DNA of 43,064 nt from Lachnospiraceae bacterium (lineage in GTDB: Bacteria > Bacillota > Clostridia > Lachnospirales > Lachnospiraceae). Of the stretch, positions 8,425-17,404 are shown in pieces. The stretch covers positions 1-43,064 of the forward strand of contig JAGAPK010000045.1 of assembly GCA_017623295.1 (NCBI GenBank), given 5' to 3'. Position 1 is the stretch's first letter, and each line of letters opens with the position of its first letter. The notes under the pieces were generated by a model. That model ran no database searches, was not told where the DNA came from, and saw nothing but the letters and a program-made list of their open reading frames with translations. The position numbers and the translations under genes are program-made.

Positions 8425-10032
8425 GTGGATAAATTGTTAGAAAAATTAAAAGAATTAGGCAATCGAATAATGGAGTGGTGGAACCGCTTTACGACGAAAC
8501 AGAAAACTCTGATTGTCATGGTGGCAGCAGCAGTAGTGCTGGCAATTGCTATTCTCGTAACTGTATTAAACCAACCTCAGTATGTGCTTTTGATGGAGTG
8601 TGAAGATACAACACAGGGATCAGAAGTAAAAGACTTGCTCGAAGAAGAAGGATTGGATTATACCGTTTCAGATGATGGATTAGAATTCAAAATTTTAAAA
8701 TCCCAGAAGTCAGATGCAGAACTCTTACTTGGTGCAAACAGCATCCGTTCTGCAGGATATGGCATTGAAAACGTAGCAGATGGTGGATTTTCAACAACAG
8801 AATCTGATAAACAGCGTAAATATGTTTTGTATCTGGAAAAATATCTGGAAGATAACATGTTAGAGAACTTTTCAGCTATTAAAAGTGCTAATGTGACTTT
8901 AAATATTCCGGAAAATACAGGTACATTGATTGATTCGGGAGAAGAGTCATATGCAAGTGTAGTGTTAGAGTTAAGTGATGAATTTTCTACAGAAAGTGCG
9001 GCTTATCTGGCACGTGCGGTAGCAACGGCAATCGGTAACGAAACAACGAATAATATCGTTATTATGGATACCGAAGGAAATATGCTTTTCTCGGGAGATG
9101 ATAATTATACGGTATCCGGTACTGCAAACGCGCAGTTGTCTGTGAAAGCAGAGGCGGAAAGAGTTGTTACCAGTGCGGTAAGACAGGTATTGCTTGGAAC
9201 TAACGAATTTGACAATATCGAAGTTGCAAGTAATCTGGTACTTGATTTTTCAACCAGTTCCAAAACAGAACATACATATACACCGGCAGATGGACAGGAT
9301 CAGGGTGTGCTCAGTCATGCTGATATTTACAGCTCTGAAAATGAGAGTGGAAGCGGTGGTGTTCCGGGAACAGATTCTAACGGTGATGAAACAACTTATG
9401 TATTAGAGGATGATACAAATTCCAGTTCTACCGTTTCAGAAGAATCTTATGATTACTTACCAAACGAAACAATTACCAGTACAGAAACACCTGCTGGTGT
9501 TATTGATTATAGTGAATCTTCTCTTTCTGTAACAGCTATCAGTTACAATGTTATTAAAGAAGAGGATGCAAGAACACAGGGACTTTTAGATGGTATTACA
9601 TGGGAAGAATACCAGCTTGCAAATCAGGGACGTACGAAAATAGAGGTTGATGAGGATTTATTTGATGTAGTTGCCAAAGCAACCGGTATCGATGCAGAAA
9701 ATATTGCTATTGTTGCTTATAGCGAGAATGTATTCTTTGATGCAGAATCCAGTATCAGTGCAACCGATGTAATGCAGATTGCTTTGATTGTTATTATTCT
9801 GGCATTGCTTGCATTTGTAGTACTTAGAAGCATGCGTGGCGATAAACATGAAGAGGAAGAAGAAGAGCTTTCTGTGGAGAATTTATTGCAGTCTACCGCA
9901 GAGATGCAGTTAGAAGATATTACATTGGAAGAAGAAACAGAGACCAGAAAACTGATCAACAGATTTGTGGAAGAAAATCCGGAAGCGGCAGCCAACTTGC
10001 TACGCAACTGGTTGAATGAGGACTGGGGGTAA
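8425..10032 (+). CDS. fliF: Flagellar MS-ring protein FliF
   Basis: Forms the membrane-embedded MS ring that houses the export gate and carries the FliG rotor ring. 535 residues. Two membrane segments, at about residues 28-48 and 447-467, enclose a large extracytoplasmic ring-building region. The cytoplasmic tail ends RFVEENPEAAANLLRNWL, the FliG-binding segment. The start is GTG at 8425, with AAGGAG about 11 bases upstream. Residues about 300-360 form a low-complexity Ser/Gly/Asp/Thr-rich segment, which is normally variable in FliF. fliG starts six bases after the stop. Confidence 0.95.
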   Translation: MDKLLEKLKELGNRIMEWWNRFTTKQKTLIVMVAAAVVLAIAILVTVLNQPQYVLLMECEDTTQGSEVKDLLEEEGLDYTVSDDGLEFKILKSQKSDAELLLGANSIRSAGYGIENVADGGFSTTESDKQRKYVLYLEKYLEDNMLENFSAIKSANVTLNIPENTGTLIDSGEESYASVVLELSDEFSTESAAYLARAVATAIGNETTNNIVIMDTEGNMLFSGDDNYTVSGTANAQLSVKAEAERVVTSAVRQVLLGTNEFDNIEVASNLVLDFSTSSKTEHTYTPADGQDQGVLSHADIYSSENESGSGGVPGTDSNGDETTYVLEDDTNSSSTVSEESYDYLPNETITSTETPAGVIDYSESSLSVTAISYNVIKEEDARTQGLLDGITWEEYQLANQGRTKIEVDEDLFDVVAKATGIDAENIAIVAYSENVFFDAESSISATDVMQIALIVIILALLAFVVLRSMRGDKHEEEEEELSVENLLQSTAEMQLEDITLEEETETRKLINRFVEENPEAAANLLRNWLNEDWG

Positions 10033-10037
10033 GAAAT

Positions 10038-11054
10038 ATGGCACGAACTTCTGACGAGAAAATTACCGGGGTACAAAAGGCAGCCATTTTGCTTATTGCC
10101 CTTGGACCAGAGAAGTCAGCAGCAATTTTCAAACATTTGAAAGAAGAAGAAGTAGAAGAACTGACTTTAGAGATTGCGAATACAAGAACGATTACACCAC
10201 AGATGAAAGAAGAAGTGGTGGAAGAATTTTATCAGATTTGTCTTGCACAACAGTATATTGCTGAAGGTGGTATCAACTATGCAAAAGAACTTTTGGAGAA
10301 ATCCTTTGGTTCCGATCGTGCAAGAGATGTTATTGGCAAGCTGACAGCATCTTTACAGGTAAAACCTTTCGAGTTTGTCAGAAAGACAGATGCAACACAG
10401 CTGCTTAACTTTATTCAGGATGAACATCCACAGACTATCGCGCTTATTTTGTCTTATTTATCGCCGGCACAGTCAGCCCTTATTGTTTCAGCTTTGCCAC
10501 CGGATAGACAGGCGGATGTTGCAAAACGTATTGCGGTAATGGACAGAACAAGTCCGGAGGTTATCAAAGAAGTGGAGAAAGTTTTGGAATCCAAGCTGGC
10601 ATCCTTGGTAAATCAGGATTACACCATTATTGGTGGTGTCGATGCGGTTGTAGAAATTTTGAATACCGTAGATCGTGGTACAGAAAAACATATTATGGAA
10701 ACATTGGAAATCGAAGAACCGGAACTTGCAGACGAAATCAGAAAGAAGATGTTCGTTTTCGAAGATATCCTGCTTCTGGACGACCGAGCTATTCAGCGAG
10801 TGCTGCGTGATGTTGATAATAGTGACCTTGCAATCGCTCTGAAAGGTTCTAACGAAGAAGTTCAGAATGCTATCTTCAATAACTTGTCCAAACGTCTTGC
10901 TGTTATGATTAAGGAAGATATGGAATTCATGGGTCCTGTTCGTATGAAGGATGTTGAAGAAGCACAGCAGAAGATTGTAAATATTATTAGAAAACTGGAA
11001 GACTCTGCAGAAATTGTTATCTCCAGAGGTGGAGGTGACGAGATCATTGTCTAG
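10038..11054 (+). CDS. fliG: Flagellar motor switch protein FliG
   Basis: Rotor protein that couples stator movement to rotation and sets direction together with FliM and FliY. 338 residues. The N-terminal FliF-binding domain begins GVQKAAILLIALGPEKSA. The middle domain has the EHPQ motif (DEHPQTIALILSYL). The C-terminal torque domain contains MFVFEDILLLDDRAIQRVLR with the usual charged residues facing MotA. The extreme 3' end overlaps the start of fliH. Confidence 0.96.
   Translation: MARTSDEKITGVQKAAILLIALGPEKSAAIFKHLKEEEVEELTLEIANTRTITPQMKEEVVEEFYQICLAQQYIAEGGINYAKELLEKSFGSDRARDVIGKLTASLQVKPFEFVRKTDATQLLNFIQDEHPQTIALILSYLSPAQSALIVSALPPDRQADVAKRIAVMDRTSPEVIKEVEKVLESKLASLVNQDYTIIGGVDAVVEILNTVDRGTEKHIMETLEIEEPELADEIRKKMFVFEDILLLDDRAIQRVLRDVDNSDLAIALKGSNEEVQNAIFNNLSKRLAVMIKEDMEFMGPVRMKDVEEAQQKIVNIIRKLEDSAEIVISRGGGDEIIV
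11031..11038 (+). promoter_or_regulatory. Strong ribosome-binding site deciding a TTG start for fliH
   Basis: GGAGGTGA lies inside the last codons of fliG, eight bases before TTG at 11047. This near-perfect Shine-Dalgarno identifies the otherwise unremarkable TTG as the fliH start and implies translational coupling with fliG. Confidence 0.7.
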
Positions 11055-11919
11055 AAATTTGTATAAATCAAATTGGGTTGTAGTTCAGAACGATGACAAG
11101 TGTGTGATTGACAGTAATTCTAAACTTGCCAAAAGAATAGAAGAACTGGAAGAGTTAAGATTGCATCGTGCTGCAGCACCAATAGGGGAATCAGAAGAAG
11201 ACGGCTTTACGAGTGGTCTGGAAGGTGAGCAGATAGATGCTTTACTTTATGACGGCGAGGAAAGCGGCAATGTAATAAAAGCACCGGAAGAAGCTATAGA
11301 TGTGCCGGATTTAGAAGAAATCCGCGCACAGGCAGAAGCTGAGATTGAAGCAGCGCATGCGGAAGTTGAGCAGATTAAGCAGCTTGCAAGAGAAGAAATT
11401 GAACTGCAACGTCGTGAGGTTTTGGAAGAAGCAAAACGTAATGGTTATGATGAAGGACTGAAACGTGCGCAGTTGGAAGCTGATAAGATGCGTAAAGAAC
11501 TGGAAGCAGAACGTACCAGACTGGAAAAAAATTATGAACAGATGGTAGAACAGCTGGAACCTCAGTTTGTTGATACAATTACAGCTATTTATAACCATAT
11601 TTTTCAAGTGGAATTACAGAATGAAAGAAATATCCTGGTGCATTTAATTGAAACTACTTTGCGAAAAGTAGAAAGTAGCAGGACTTTTATTGTGCATGTT
11701 TCTAAGGAAGATTATCCTTATGTGAGTATGCAGAAAAAGGCATTAACCGAGGGCGCAGTAAGTGGTCGCGGCGTTGTAGAAATCATAGAAGATGTTACCT
11801 TACGCAAGAATGAATGTATGATTGAAACAGACGGCGGTATTTTCGATTGTGGTTTAGGAACTCAATTAGAAGGTTTGACCAATAAGCTGAAGGTATTGTC
11901 ATTCGAAAAATGTGAGTGA
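11047..11919 (+). CDS. fliH: Flagellar export ATPase regulator FliH
   Basis: Negative regulator and peripheral stalk of the FliI export ATPase, which docks it to the C ring. 290 residues from the TTG at 11047, overlapping fliG by eight bases. The N-terminus SRNLYKSNWVVVQ fits clostridial FliH. The middle (about 90-190) is a long Glu/Ala/Arg-rich helix expected to form a coiled coil. The C-terminal part (VDTITAIYNHIFQVEL onward) resembles the FliH / V-type ATPase E-subunit domain. In-frame GTG codons at 11029 and 11035 and a TTG at 11014 are possible but badly placed relative to GGAGGTGA. Confidence 0.88.
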   Translation: MSRNLYKSNWVVVQNDDKCVIDSNSKLAKRIEELEELRLHRAAAPIGESEEDGFTSGLEGEQIDALLYDGEESGNVIKAPEEAIDVPDLEEIRAQAEAEIEAAHAEVEQIKQLAREEIELQRREVLEEAKRNGYDEGLKRAQLEADKMRKELEAERTRLEKNYEQMVEQLEPQFVDTITAIYNHIFQVELQNERNILVHLIETTLRKVESSRTFIVHVSKEDYPYVSMQKKALTEGAVSGRGVVEIIEDVTLRKNECMIETDGGIFDCGLGTQLEGLTNKLKVLSFEKCE

Positions 11920-11928
11920 TACAAAGAT

Positions 11929-13239
11929 ATGATGGTTAACTTTAACAAATATAGTAAAATTGCAGACGATACTTTCTTTAAGAGTATGGGCCGTGTGGAA
12001 AATGTTGTAGGACTTACCATTGAATCGGCAGGACCGGCGGCAAAACTGGGTGATTTATGCAGGATTTATCCGGCAGACAAAGAATTACCACCGATTATGT
12101 CTGAAGTAGTAGGATTTAAAGAAAGAAAAACTTTGCTGATGCCTTACGAAAATACAGAAGGTATTGGCATTGGTTGTGTTGTAGAGAATACAAAGGAGCC
12201 TTTATCCGTACAAGTTAGTGATGCGTTGCTTGGACAGGTTTTGGATGGTCTCGGAAGAAGTAATCAGCCTGATTTTATTCCGCAGGGTGTGAATTATCCG
12301 ATAGAGGCAGCACCACCGGATGCTATGAGTCGAGAAATTATTGATGAAGTGCTTCCGCTCGGTGTAAAAGCGGTAGACGGCTTGATGACAGTTGGTAAAG
12401 GACAGAGAATTGGTATATTTGCCGGTTCTGGTGTAGGAAAATCAACTTTAATGGGTATGTTTGCCCGTAATACCAAAGCGGATATTAATGTCATTGCGCT
12501 GATTGGTGAGCGAGGCAGAGAGGTTAGAGAATTCATAGAGCGCGATTTGGGACCGGAAGGTATGAAACGCTCGGTTGTTGTTGTTGCAACATCTGATAAA
12601 TCAGCGTTGGAACGCAAGAAAGCAGCTCAGACAGCGACGGCGATTGCGGAGTATTTCCGTGATCAGGGTAAAGATGTTCTTCTGATGATGGACTCCTTAA
12701 CTCGTTTCTCTATGGCGCAGCGGGAAATCGGACTTGCCAGTGGAGAACCGCCGGTATCCAGAGGTTATCCGCCAAGTGTTTATTCAGAAATGCCGAAATT
12801 ATTAGAGCGTGCTGGACGTTCTGACAAAGGTTCTATTACAGGACTTTATACCGTGTTAGTAGATGGTGATGACTTTAATGAACCGATTACCGATACGGCG
12901 AGAAGTATTCTGGATGGGCATATTATGCTCAGTCGTAAGCTGGTACATAAAAATCATTATCCGGCAATTGATGTATTGCAGAGTATTTCACGTTGTATGA
13001 GTCAGATTGTACCAAAGGAACACAAAGCAGTAGCTGGTAAATTAAAAAATGTACTGGCAACTTATAACGAAGCAGAAGATTTAATCAATATTGGTGCTTA
13101 TAAGAGTGGAAGCAATCCGAATATTGACTATGCAATAGAGAAGATTGATGCTGTAAACGAATATCTGATGCAGGATGTAGACAGCAAATTTGATTACGAA
13201 CAGGAATTAGAACTGTTAAAAGCATTGTTTGAAGAATAA
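11929..13239 (+). CDS. fliI: Flagellum-specific ATP synthase-like export ATPase FliI
   Basis: Hexameric ATPase that releases export substrates from chaperones and feeds the type III gate. 436 residues. Walker A is AGSGVGKS (165-172), followed by GERGREVREFIERDLG. Walker B is VLLMMDSLTRFSMAQREIG. The motif SRGYPPSVYSEMPKLLERAG is diagnostic of the FliI/YscN family. The ATG pair at 11929 has only a weak Shine-Dalgarno, so translation is probably coupled to fliH nine bases upstream. Confidence 0.96.
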   Translation: MMVNFNKYSKIADDTFFKSMGRVENVVGLTIESAGPAAKLGDLCRIYPADKELPPIMSEVVGFKERKTLLMPYENTEGIGIGCVVENTKEPLSVQVSDALLGQVLDGLGRSNQPDFIPQGVNYPIEAAPPDAMSREIIDEVLPLGVKAVDGLMTVGKGQRIGIFAGSGVGKSTLMGMFARNTKADINVIALIGERGREVREFIERDLGPEGMKRSVVVVATSDKSALERKKAAQTATAIAEYFRDQGKDVLLMMDSLTRFSMAQREIGLASGEPPVSRGYPPSVYSEMPKLLERAGRSDKGSITGLYTVLVDGDDFNEPITDTARSILDGHIMLSRKLVHKNHYPAIDVLQSISRCMSQIVPKEHKAVAGKLKNVLATYNEAEDLINIGAYKSGSNPNIDYAIEKIDAVNEYLMQDVDSKFDYEQELELLKALFEE

Positions 13240-13265
13240 AATGCGTGCAGAAAGGCGCAAGTAGC

Positions 13266-13712
13266 ATGGCAAAGTTCCGTTACAGAATGCAAAGTATTCT
13301 GGATATCAAAAGGAAGATGGAAACTCAGGCGAAAATGGAGTTTGGGCAGGCGCAGAGCAGACTTTTGGAAGAACAGGAACGATTGGAGCAACTGTACCAG
13401 AGAAAGGAAGCTTATCTGGAAGAGGCAAGAAGACTCCGTCTGAATTCTCTGAAGGTACGGGAAATGCGCGACAATGAATATGCATTGGCACGCATGGAAG
13501 AATTTATCATGGCGCAGATGGAAAATGTGCAGAAGGCAGAAGAAGAAGTAGAAGCCGCGCGAGAGAAGCTCAAAGAAGTTATGATGGAGCGTAAGACACA
13601 TGAGAAGCTGCGTGAAAAAGCGTTTGAGCAGTTTATGAAAGATGTAAACGCAAGTGAAAGTAAAGAAGTAGATGAGCTGACAAGCTATACCTATGGACAA
13701 AAAAGAGGATAG
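13266..13712 (+). CDS. fliJ: Flagellar export chaperone/escort FliJ
   Basis: Coiled-coil stalk protein of the export apparatus that links the FliI ring to FlhA. 148 residues, with charged heptads through almost the whole length (MAKFRYRMQSILDIKRKME at the start, then Glu/Arg/Leu-rich helices). The ATG at 13266 is preferred to an in-frame GTG at 13245 because it starts at the conserved FRYRMQSIL motif and has AAAGG about ten bases upstream. Sequence conservation in FliJ is low; the call rests on position after fliI plus the N-terminal motif. Confidence 0.88.
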   Translation: MAKFRYRMQSILDIKRKMETQAKMEFGQAQSRLLEEQERLEQLYQRKEAYLEEARRLRLNSLKVREMRDNEYALARMEEFIMAQMENVQKAEEEVEAAREKLKEVMMERKTHEKLREKAFEQFMKDVNASESKEVDELTSYTYGQKRG

Positions 13713-13716
13713 AAGA

Positions 13717-14589
13717 ATGGCAGAAGTTTTTGACGAGGTAGTAGATACCAAGGCAGAGAAAAAAAGATTAAAAGAAGAGCGTAAAAAAATAAAAGATGAG
13801 CAGAAGGCACAACGAAAAGAGGCCAAACAACGTGCTAAGGAGATTTCTGTACAGGAAGCACAACTTAGTGAAGATGAAGAGGCAGGCGGTGTGTCTGTTT
13901 TTCTTGTAACCGTTGTTATCGTAATTATCTGGATAGCAATCCTTTGTCTTCTTATCAAATTGGATGTTGGTGGATTTGGTTCTAATGTATTGGCACCTGT
14001 TTTGAAGGATGTGCCGGTAATTAACAAAATTCTTCCGGCAGAATCAGTGGTTTCTACAGATGATGAAGAGTCTTATGGCGGTTATACCAGCCTTCGAGAA
14101 GCTGTTGACTATATCAAGGAACTGGAATTAGAAATAGAGCAGATGCAGTCTAACAGTAATTTGGATTCTGAGGAATTGGATGAACTTCGTGCTGAAATAG
14201 AACGTTTACAGACTTTTGAAGACAGTCAGGTAGAATTTGAACGTATTAAAACAGAATTTTATGAAGAGGTTGTTTATGCCGAGAATGGTCCCGGACCGGA
14301 AGAATATCAGAAATATTATGAAACAATCGATCCGGCTACAGCAGAATATCTTTACAAGCAAGTTGTAGAGCAGTTAGAGCAGGATGAAACACTTGAAGAT
14401 TATGCTCAGGCTTATTCTGAAATGAAGCCAAAAGAGGCGGCAGCTATTTTTGAGGCAATGACAGACGATCTTGATTTGGCAGCGAAAATTTTGAATCTGA
14501 TGAGTGCAGAAGACAGAGGAAAAATAATGGGTGTTATGGACCCGGAAGTTGCAGCAAGATTAACAAAGATTATGGACCCGGAATCTTAA
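13717..14589 (+). CDS. YlxF/MotE-like flagellar protein (MgtE N-domain type)
   Basis: 290 residues. A very basic N-terminus (about 11-45, Lys/Glu/Arg) precedes one membrane segment at about 60-81. An extracytoplasmic acidic coiled-coil region (about 120-180) follows, then a C-terminal FliG/MgtE-N-like helical repeat (PKEAAAIFEAMTDD ... ILNLMSAEDRGKIMGVMDPE). This arrangement, straight after fliJ, matches YlxF of Bacillus and the MotE family (names from knowledge). MotE helps stator or export function in some bacteria; a precise role here is not known. The ATG at 13717 has AGAGG eight bases upstream. The ATG at 13693 would overlap fliJ by 20 bases and is less likely. Confidence 0.8.
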   Translation: MAEVFDEVVDTKAEKKRLKEERKKIKDEQKAQRKEAKQRAKEISVQEAQLSEDEEAGGVSVFLVTVVIVIIWIAILCLLIKLDVGGFGSNVLAPVLKDVPVINKILPAESVVSTDDEESYGGYTSLREAVDYIKELELEIEQMQSNSNLDSEELDELRAEIERLQTFEDSQVEFERIKTEFYEEVVYAENGPGPEEYQKYYETIDPATAEYLYKQVVEQLEQDETLEDYAQAYSEMKPKEAAAIFEAMTDDLDLAAKILNLMSAEDRGKIMGVMDPEVAARLTKIMDPES

Positions 14590-14612
14590 TAAAATACTAC
14601 TTTTTTACGATA

Positions 14613-14657
14613 TATATTGTGTAGGTAACTACACCTTATATAAAATGCCGAAAGGCA
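14613..14657 (+). other. Two tandem GNRA-tetraloop hairpins upstream of fliK
   Basis: The 105-base gap before fliK contains GTGTAG-GTAA-CTACAC (14619-14634), a perfect 6-bp stem closed by a GUAA tetraloop. A/U pairs (14613-14617 with 14638-14642) could extend it beyond a small internal loop. Twelve bases after the main stem, TGCC-GAAA-GGCA (14646-14657) is a perfect 4-bp stem with a GAAA tetraloop. No U tract follows, so this is not an ordinary terminator. It may be an mRNA processing, stability or translation-control element. I recognise no known riboswitch. Confidence 0.5.
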
Positions 14658-14694
14658 GATGAACATTGAAAATTAAAAGAAAGGAGGAAGGAGA

Positions 14695-16182
14695 ATGGCG
14701 AGCGGAACAGTTAATAATAACTTGAACGCGCTAATGAACACTGTTAATCAGACAGCAAATGTTTCTAACACACAAAGTTCTATGTTGAACAAACAGTCTG
14801 AAATTGTGAAAGACAGTTTTGATATGGTTATGAATCGTATCAATAGTCAAGTAAACAACCAGATGAATGAACAGTTTTCGGCAGTTGTGAACAGTAAGTC
14901 TATGGCATCGGATGTATCAACAGATTATTCCAGACAGGATACTGTGAACAAGACAGTTGAAGCCAAAGAACCTGTAAAGACGGAAGAAGATGTTGCGAAA
15001 CAGACAGAAGGTGAAGCTGTAGAGAACGAAGTTTCTGAAAGCAAGGAAGAAGCAGTAAAAGAAGCCGGTGAAGAATTGGTGGAAGAAGTTGCAAAGGAAA
15101 TGGATGTTACAACAGAAGAAGTCGAGAAAGCAATGGAAGCTTTGGGATTTGATGTAGCAGCATTGTTAAATCCGGAAAACATGAAGCAACTTTTAGTTAC
15201 TTTATCCGGCAACGAAGATCCTTTGGCTATTGTGACAGATGGAGATCTTTATGCACATTTGCAGAATCTATTGGAAACTGTGAATGAAAGTCTGGAAACA
15301 TTACAGACAGAATTAAGTCTTTCTGAGGAAGATTTAAATGCTTTAATTGCTGATATGGCAACTGTTGATGATGTGGCAGAAGGTGCTGCTATGGCAGAAG
15401 AACTTCTGACAGGTCAGGACGAAGTGGCTGATGATGTTTCTCTGGAAGGCATGAAAGATTATTCTGTAACTGTACAGAAGGATGGCGAAACAGTACAGGT
15501 TAAAGTAACTGTCGATGATGCAAGTGGTGAACAGAGCATGAAGGAAAATGTTACTGCTGTATCCAAGAATGACATGCAGCAGGATGCAAAAGCGGGTGAA
15601 AGAAATGCTTCCGGCAAAGGAGAAGGTAATGCGGCAGGAAATATGGTAATGCAGATGCCAACTCAGCAAGTGGACATAACGAGTGTCACACAGGAACAGC
15701 CGATTATGGAACGTTTTGTAAGTACAGAGGATATCATGAATCAGATTATGGACTACATGAAAATCAATCTGAAGGGTGATGTACAGGAGCTGGAATTACA
15801 GCTTCATCCGGCGAGTCTTGGTAATGTTAATGTACAGATTGCATCAAAGGACGGCGCAATAACAGCACAGTTTACAGCGCAAAATGAAATTGTAAAAGCA
15901 GCAATTGAGAGTCAGCTGGTTCAGTTGAAAGAACAATTTGCTGAACAAGGTATTAAAGTGGATGCAGTGGAAGTTACTGTAGCTAATTACGAGTTCGAAC
16001 AGAGCTTTTCCGGAAACGAAAAAGAAGCCGGAGAAGAACAGAACAGTGGTAAGAAGAACCACAGAAGAATCAATTTGAGTGAATTGAATCTGGAAGAATT
16101 ACCAGAGGATATGGATGATTCCGAGAAAATTGCTGCGGATATGATGGCAAGAAGTGGTAATACGGTTGATTACACAGCATAA
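14695..16182 (+). CDS. fliK: Flagellar hook-length control protein FliK
   Basis: Secreted molecular ruler that ends hook growth and switches export specificity through FlhB. 495 residues. The N-terminal two thirds is low-complexity, Gln/Asn then Glu/Val/Lys-rich, as expected for a disordered ruler. The Flg_hook domain lies at about 350-432, with the signature ELELQLHPASLGNVNVQI and KEQFAEQGIKVDAVEV. A strong AAAGGAGG-type ribosome-binding site precedes the ATG. The conserved order fliK-flgD-flgE supports the call. Confidence 0.93.
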   Translation: MASGTVNNNLNALMNTVNQTANVSNTQSSMLNKQSEIVKDSFDMVMNRINSQVNNQMNEQFSAVVNSKSMASDVSTDYSRQDTVNKTVEAKEPVKTEEDVAKQTEGEAVENEVSESKEEAVKEAGEELVEEVAKEMDVTTEEVEKAMEALGFDVAALLNPENMKQLLVTLSGNEDPLAIVTDGDLYAHLQNLLETVNESLETLQTELSLSEEDLNALIADMATVDDVAEGAAMAEELLTGQDEVADDVSLEGMKDYSVTVQKDGETVQVKVTVDDASGEQSMKENVTAVSKNDMQQDAKAGERNASGKGEGNAAGNMVMQMPTQQVDITSVTQEQPIMERFVSTEDIMNQIMDYMKINLKGDVQELELQLHPASLGNVNVQIASKDGAITAQFTAQNEIVKAAIESQLVQLKEQFAEQGIKVDAVEVTVANYEFEQSFSGNEKEAGEEQNSGKKNHRRINLSELNLEELPEDMDDSEKIAADMMARSGNTVDYTA

Positions 16183-16229
16183 CAGAACTTGTGAAATTCA
16201 AGCAAATTCACAAGATGAAAGGAGAAAAT

Positions 16230-16949
16230 ATGGCAGTAGCAGTTGTAGAAGATGGAAAACTTGTAGAATCTACGTCAGCCGCATCTATTGCGCAGGGCAG
16301 TAAATCATCAACAAGTAATTCTACGGTAGACAAAGACCAGTTTTTACAGCTTTTGGTAGCACAGATGAAATATCAGGATCCATTGGAGCCTACTTCTAAT
16401 ACAGAGTATATTTCACAGTATGCAACCTTCTCTGAATTGGAGCAGATGCAGAATATGAGTGCTTCTCTTGAGTTGGCAAGAGCTTCAAGTCTGGTAGGTC
16501 AGACAGTAGTGGTTAAGGTAACAGATAGTTCCGGTAATACAACGACAACACAGGGTAATGTGGATTATGTTGTTTATGAAAACAACAAAGCATATCTTTC
16601 TATCAATGGAGAGTTATATTCTATGGATAGTTTGGATACTGTTGCGGATCAGGAATATCTGGCAGCATATCAGGTAGCAGGTGATTGGCTTAACTTATAT
16701 AACAAGCTTCCTTCCATTGGTGTTTTATCATTAGATGATGAAGAAGCACTTACAAAAGTAAAAGAAACATATGAGAATATGTCTGAATATGAGAAGAAGT
16801 TTATCACAAGCGATTATGTGACAGGTCTTAACAAGTATGTAGCAAGAATGGAAGAATTAAAGAAAGTTGCAGCAGAAGATGATGCGAATAATGCGGATGA
16901 TGCTGATAACAATGATGATTCTACAGATGATACAAATAAGACAGAGTAA
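16230..16949 (+). CDS. flgD: Hook capping protein FlgD with unusual C-terminal extension
   Basis: Scaffold that caps the growing hook. 239 residues. The N-terminal export/cap region is typical: KDQFLQLLVAQMKYQDPLEP and YISQYATFSELEQMQNM, then SLVGQTVVV. The usual C-terminal Ig/Tudor part is reduced to a short beta segment (about 95-145). After it comes a helical stretch (about 160-215, LPSIGVLSLDDEEALTKVKE ... YEKKFITSDYVTGLNKYV) that resembles the three-helix modules of Gram-positive surface proteins. An acidic Asp/Asn tail (about 216-239) ends the protein. ATG 16230 is chosen because AAAGGAG ends five bases upstream; the longer frame from 16191 is unlikely. Confidence 0.9.
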   Translation: MAVAVVEDGKLVESTSAASIAQGSKSSTSNSTVDKDQFLQLLVAQMKYQDPLEPTSNTEYISQYATFSELEQMQNMSASLELARASSLVGQTVVVKVTDSSGNTTTTQGNVDYVVYENNKAYLSINGELYSMDSLDTVADQEYLAAYQVAGDWLNLYNKLPSIGVLSLDDEEALTKVKETYENMSEYEKKFITSDYVTGLNKYVARMEELKKVAAEDDANNADDADNNDDSTDDTNKTE

Positions 16950-16982
16950 GGATGCGTGTTAATCTCAAGGAGGAGAATGATT

Positions 16983-17384
16983 ATGAAGATTCAGAATAGT
17001 CAATTCCTTTCCCTGGAGCAGTTACAGGATCAATATCTGAATCAGAACAGGCAGATACAGAGCAGTGTTACTCAGAGCGGACTTCGGTTTCAGGATATTT
17101 TAACACAGAAAACGGAAGTTTCTGCTGAAAATGAAGTAAAATTCTCTAAGCATGCCGCTAACAGACTGGTCGATAGAAATATCGAGCTGACCAAGGAGCA
17201 GGTGGAACGCCTGAATCAAGGAACAGCCAAAGCCGGTGAGAAAGGAATTAATGAGTCATTAGTTATAGTTGATTCCCTTGCATTTATTGTGAATGTTCCG
17301 AATAATACGGTAATCACAGCAATGGATAAGACAGAAACAGATGAAAATGTTTTTACAAATATTGACGGAGCCGTAATTATGTAG
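16983..17384 (+). CDS. Flagellar operon protein, TIGR02530 type
   Basis: 133 residues. Diagnostic segment VKFSKHAANRLVDRNIELTK, followed by ERLNQGTAKAGEKGINESLV and VIVDSLAFIVNVPNNTVITA. This matches the small conserved protein usually coded between flgD and flgE in Firmicutes (TIGR02530, recalled from knowledge). Its role is not established; the position suggests hook assembly. AAGGAGG ends nine bases before ATG 16983; the ATG at 16977 is too close to it. Confidence 0.85.
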   Translation: MKIQNSQFLSLEQLQDQYLNQNRQIQSSVTQSGLRFQDILTQKTEVSAENEVKFSKHAANRLVDRNIELTKEQVERLNQGTAKAGEKGINESLVIVDSLAFIVNVPNNTVITAMDKTETDENVFTNIDGAVIM

Positions 17385-17404
17385 CCGGACCTTATGGAGG
17401 CTTG

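Noticed and set aside
13194-14027. 277-codon open frame on the minus strand
   Set aside because: Lies opposite fliJ and the YlxF-like gene. Its composition mirrors their Glu/Lys-rich codons, with no recognisable domain.
14587-14654. Sigma-28-like promoter before fliK (TACGATAT at 14606 or GCCGAAAG at 14647)
   Set aside because: Each -10 is only 6/8 and neither has a proper -35 at 15 bases. The GCCGAAAG copy is better explained as a tetraloop hairpin.
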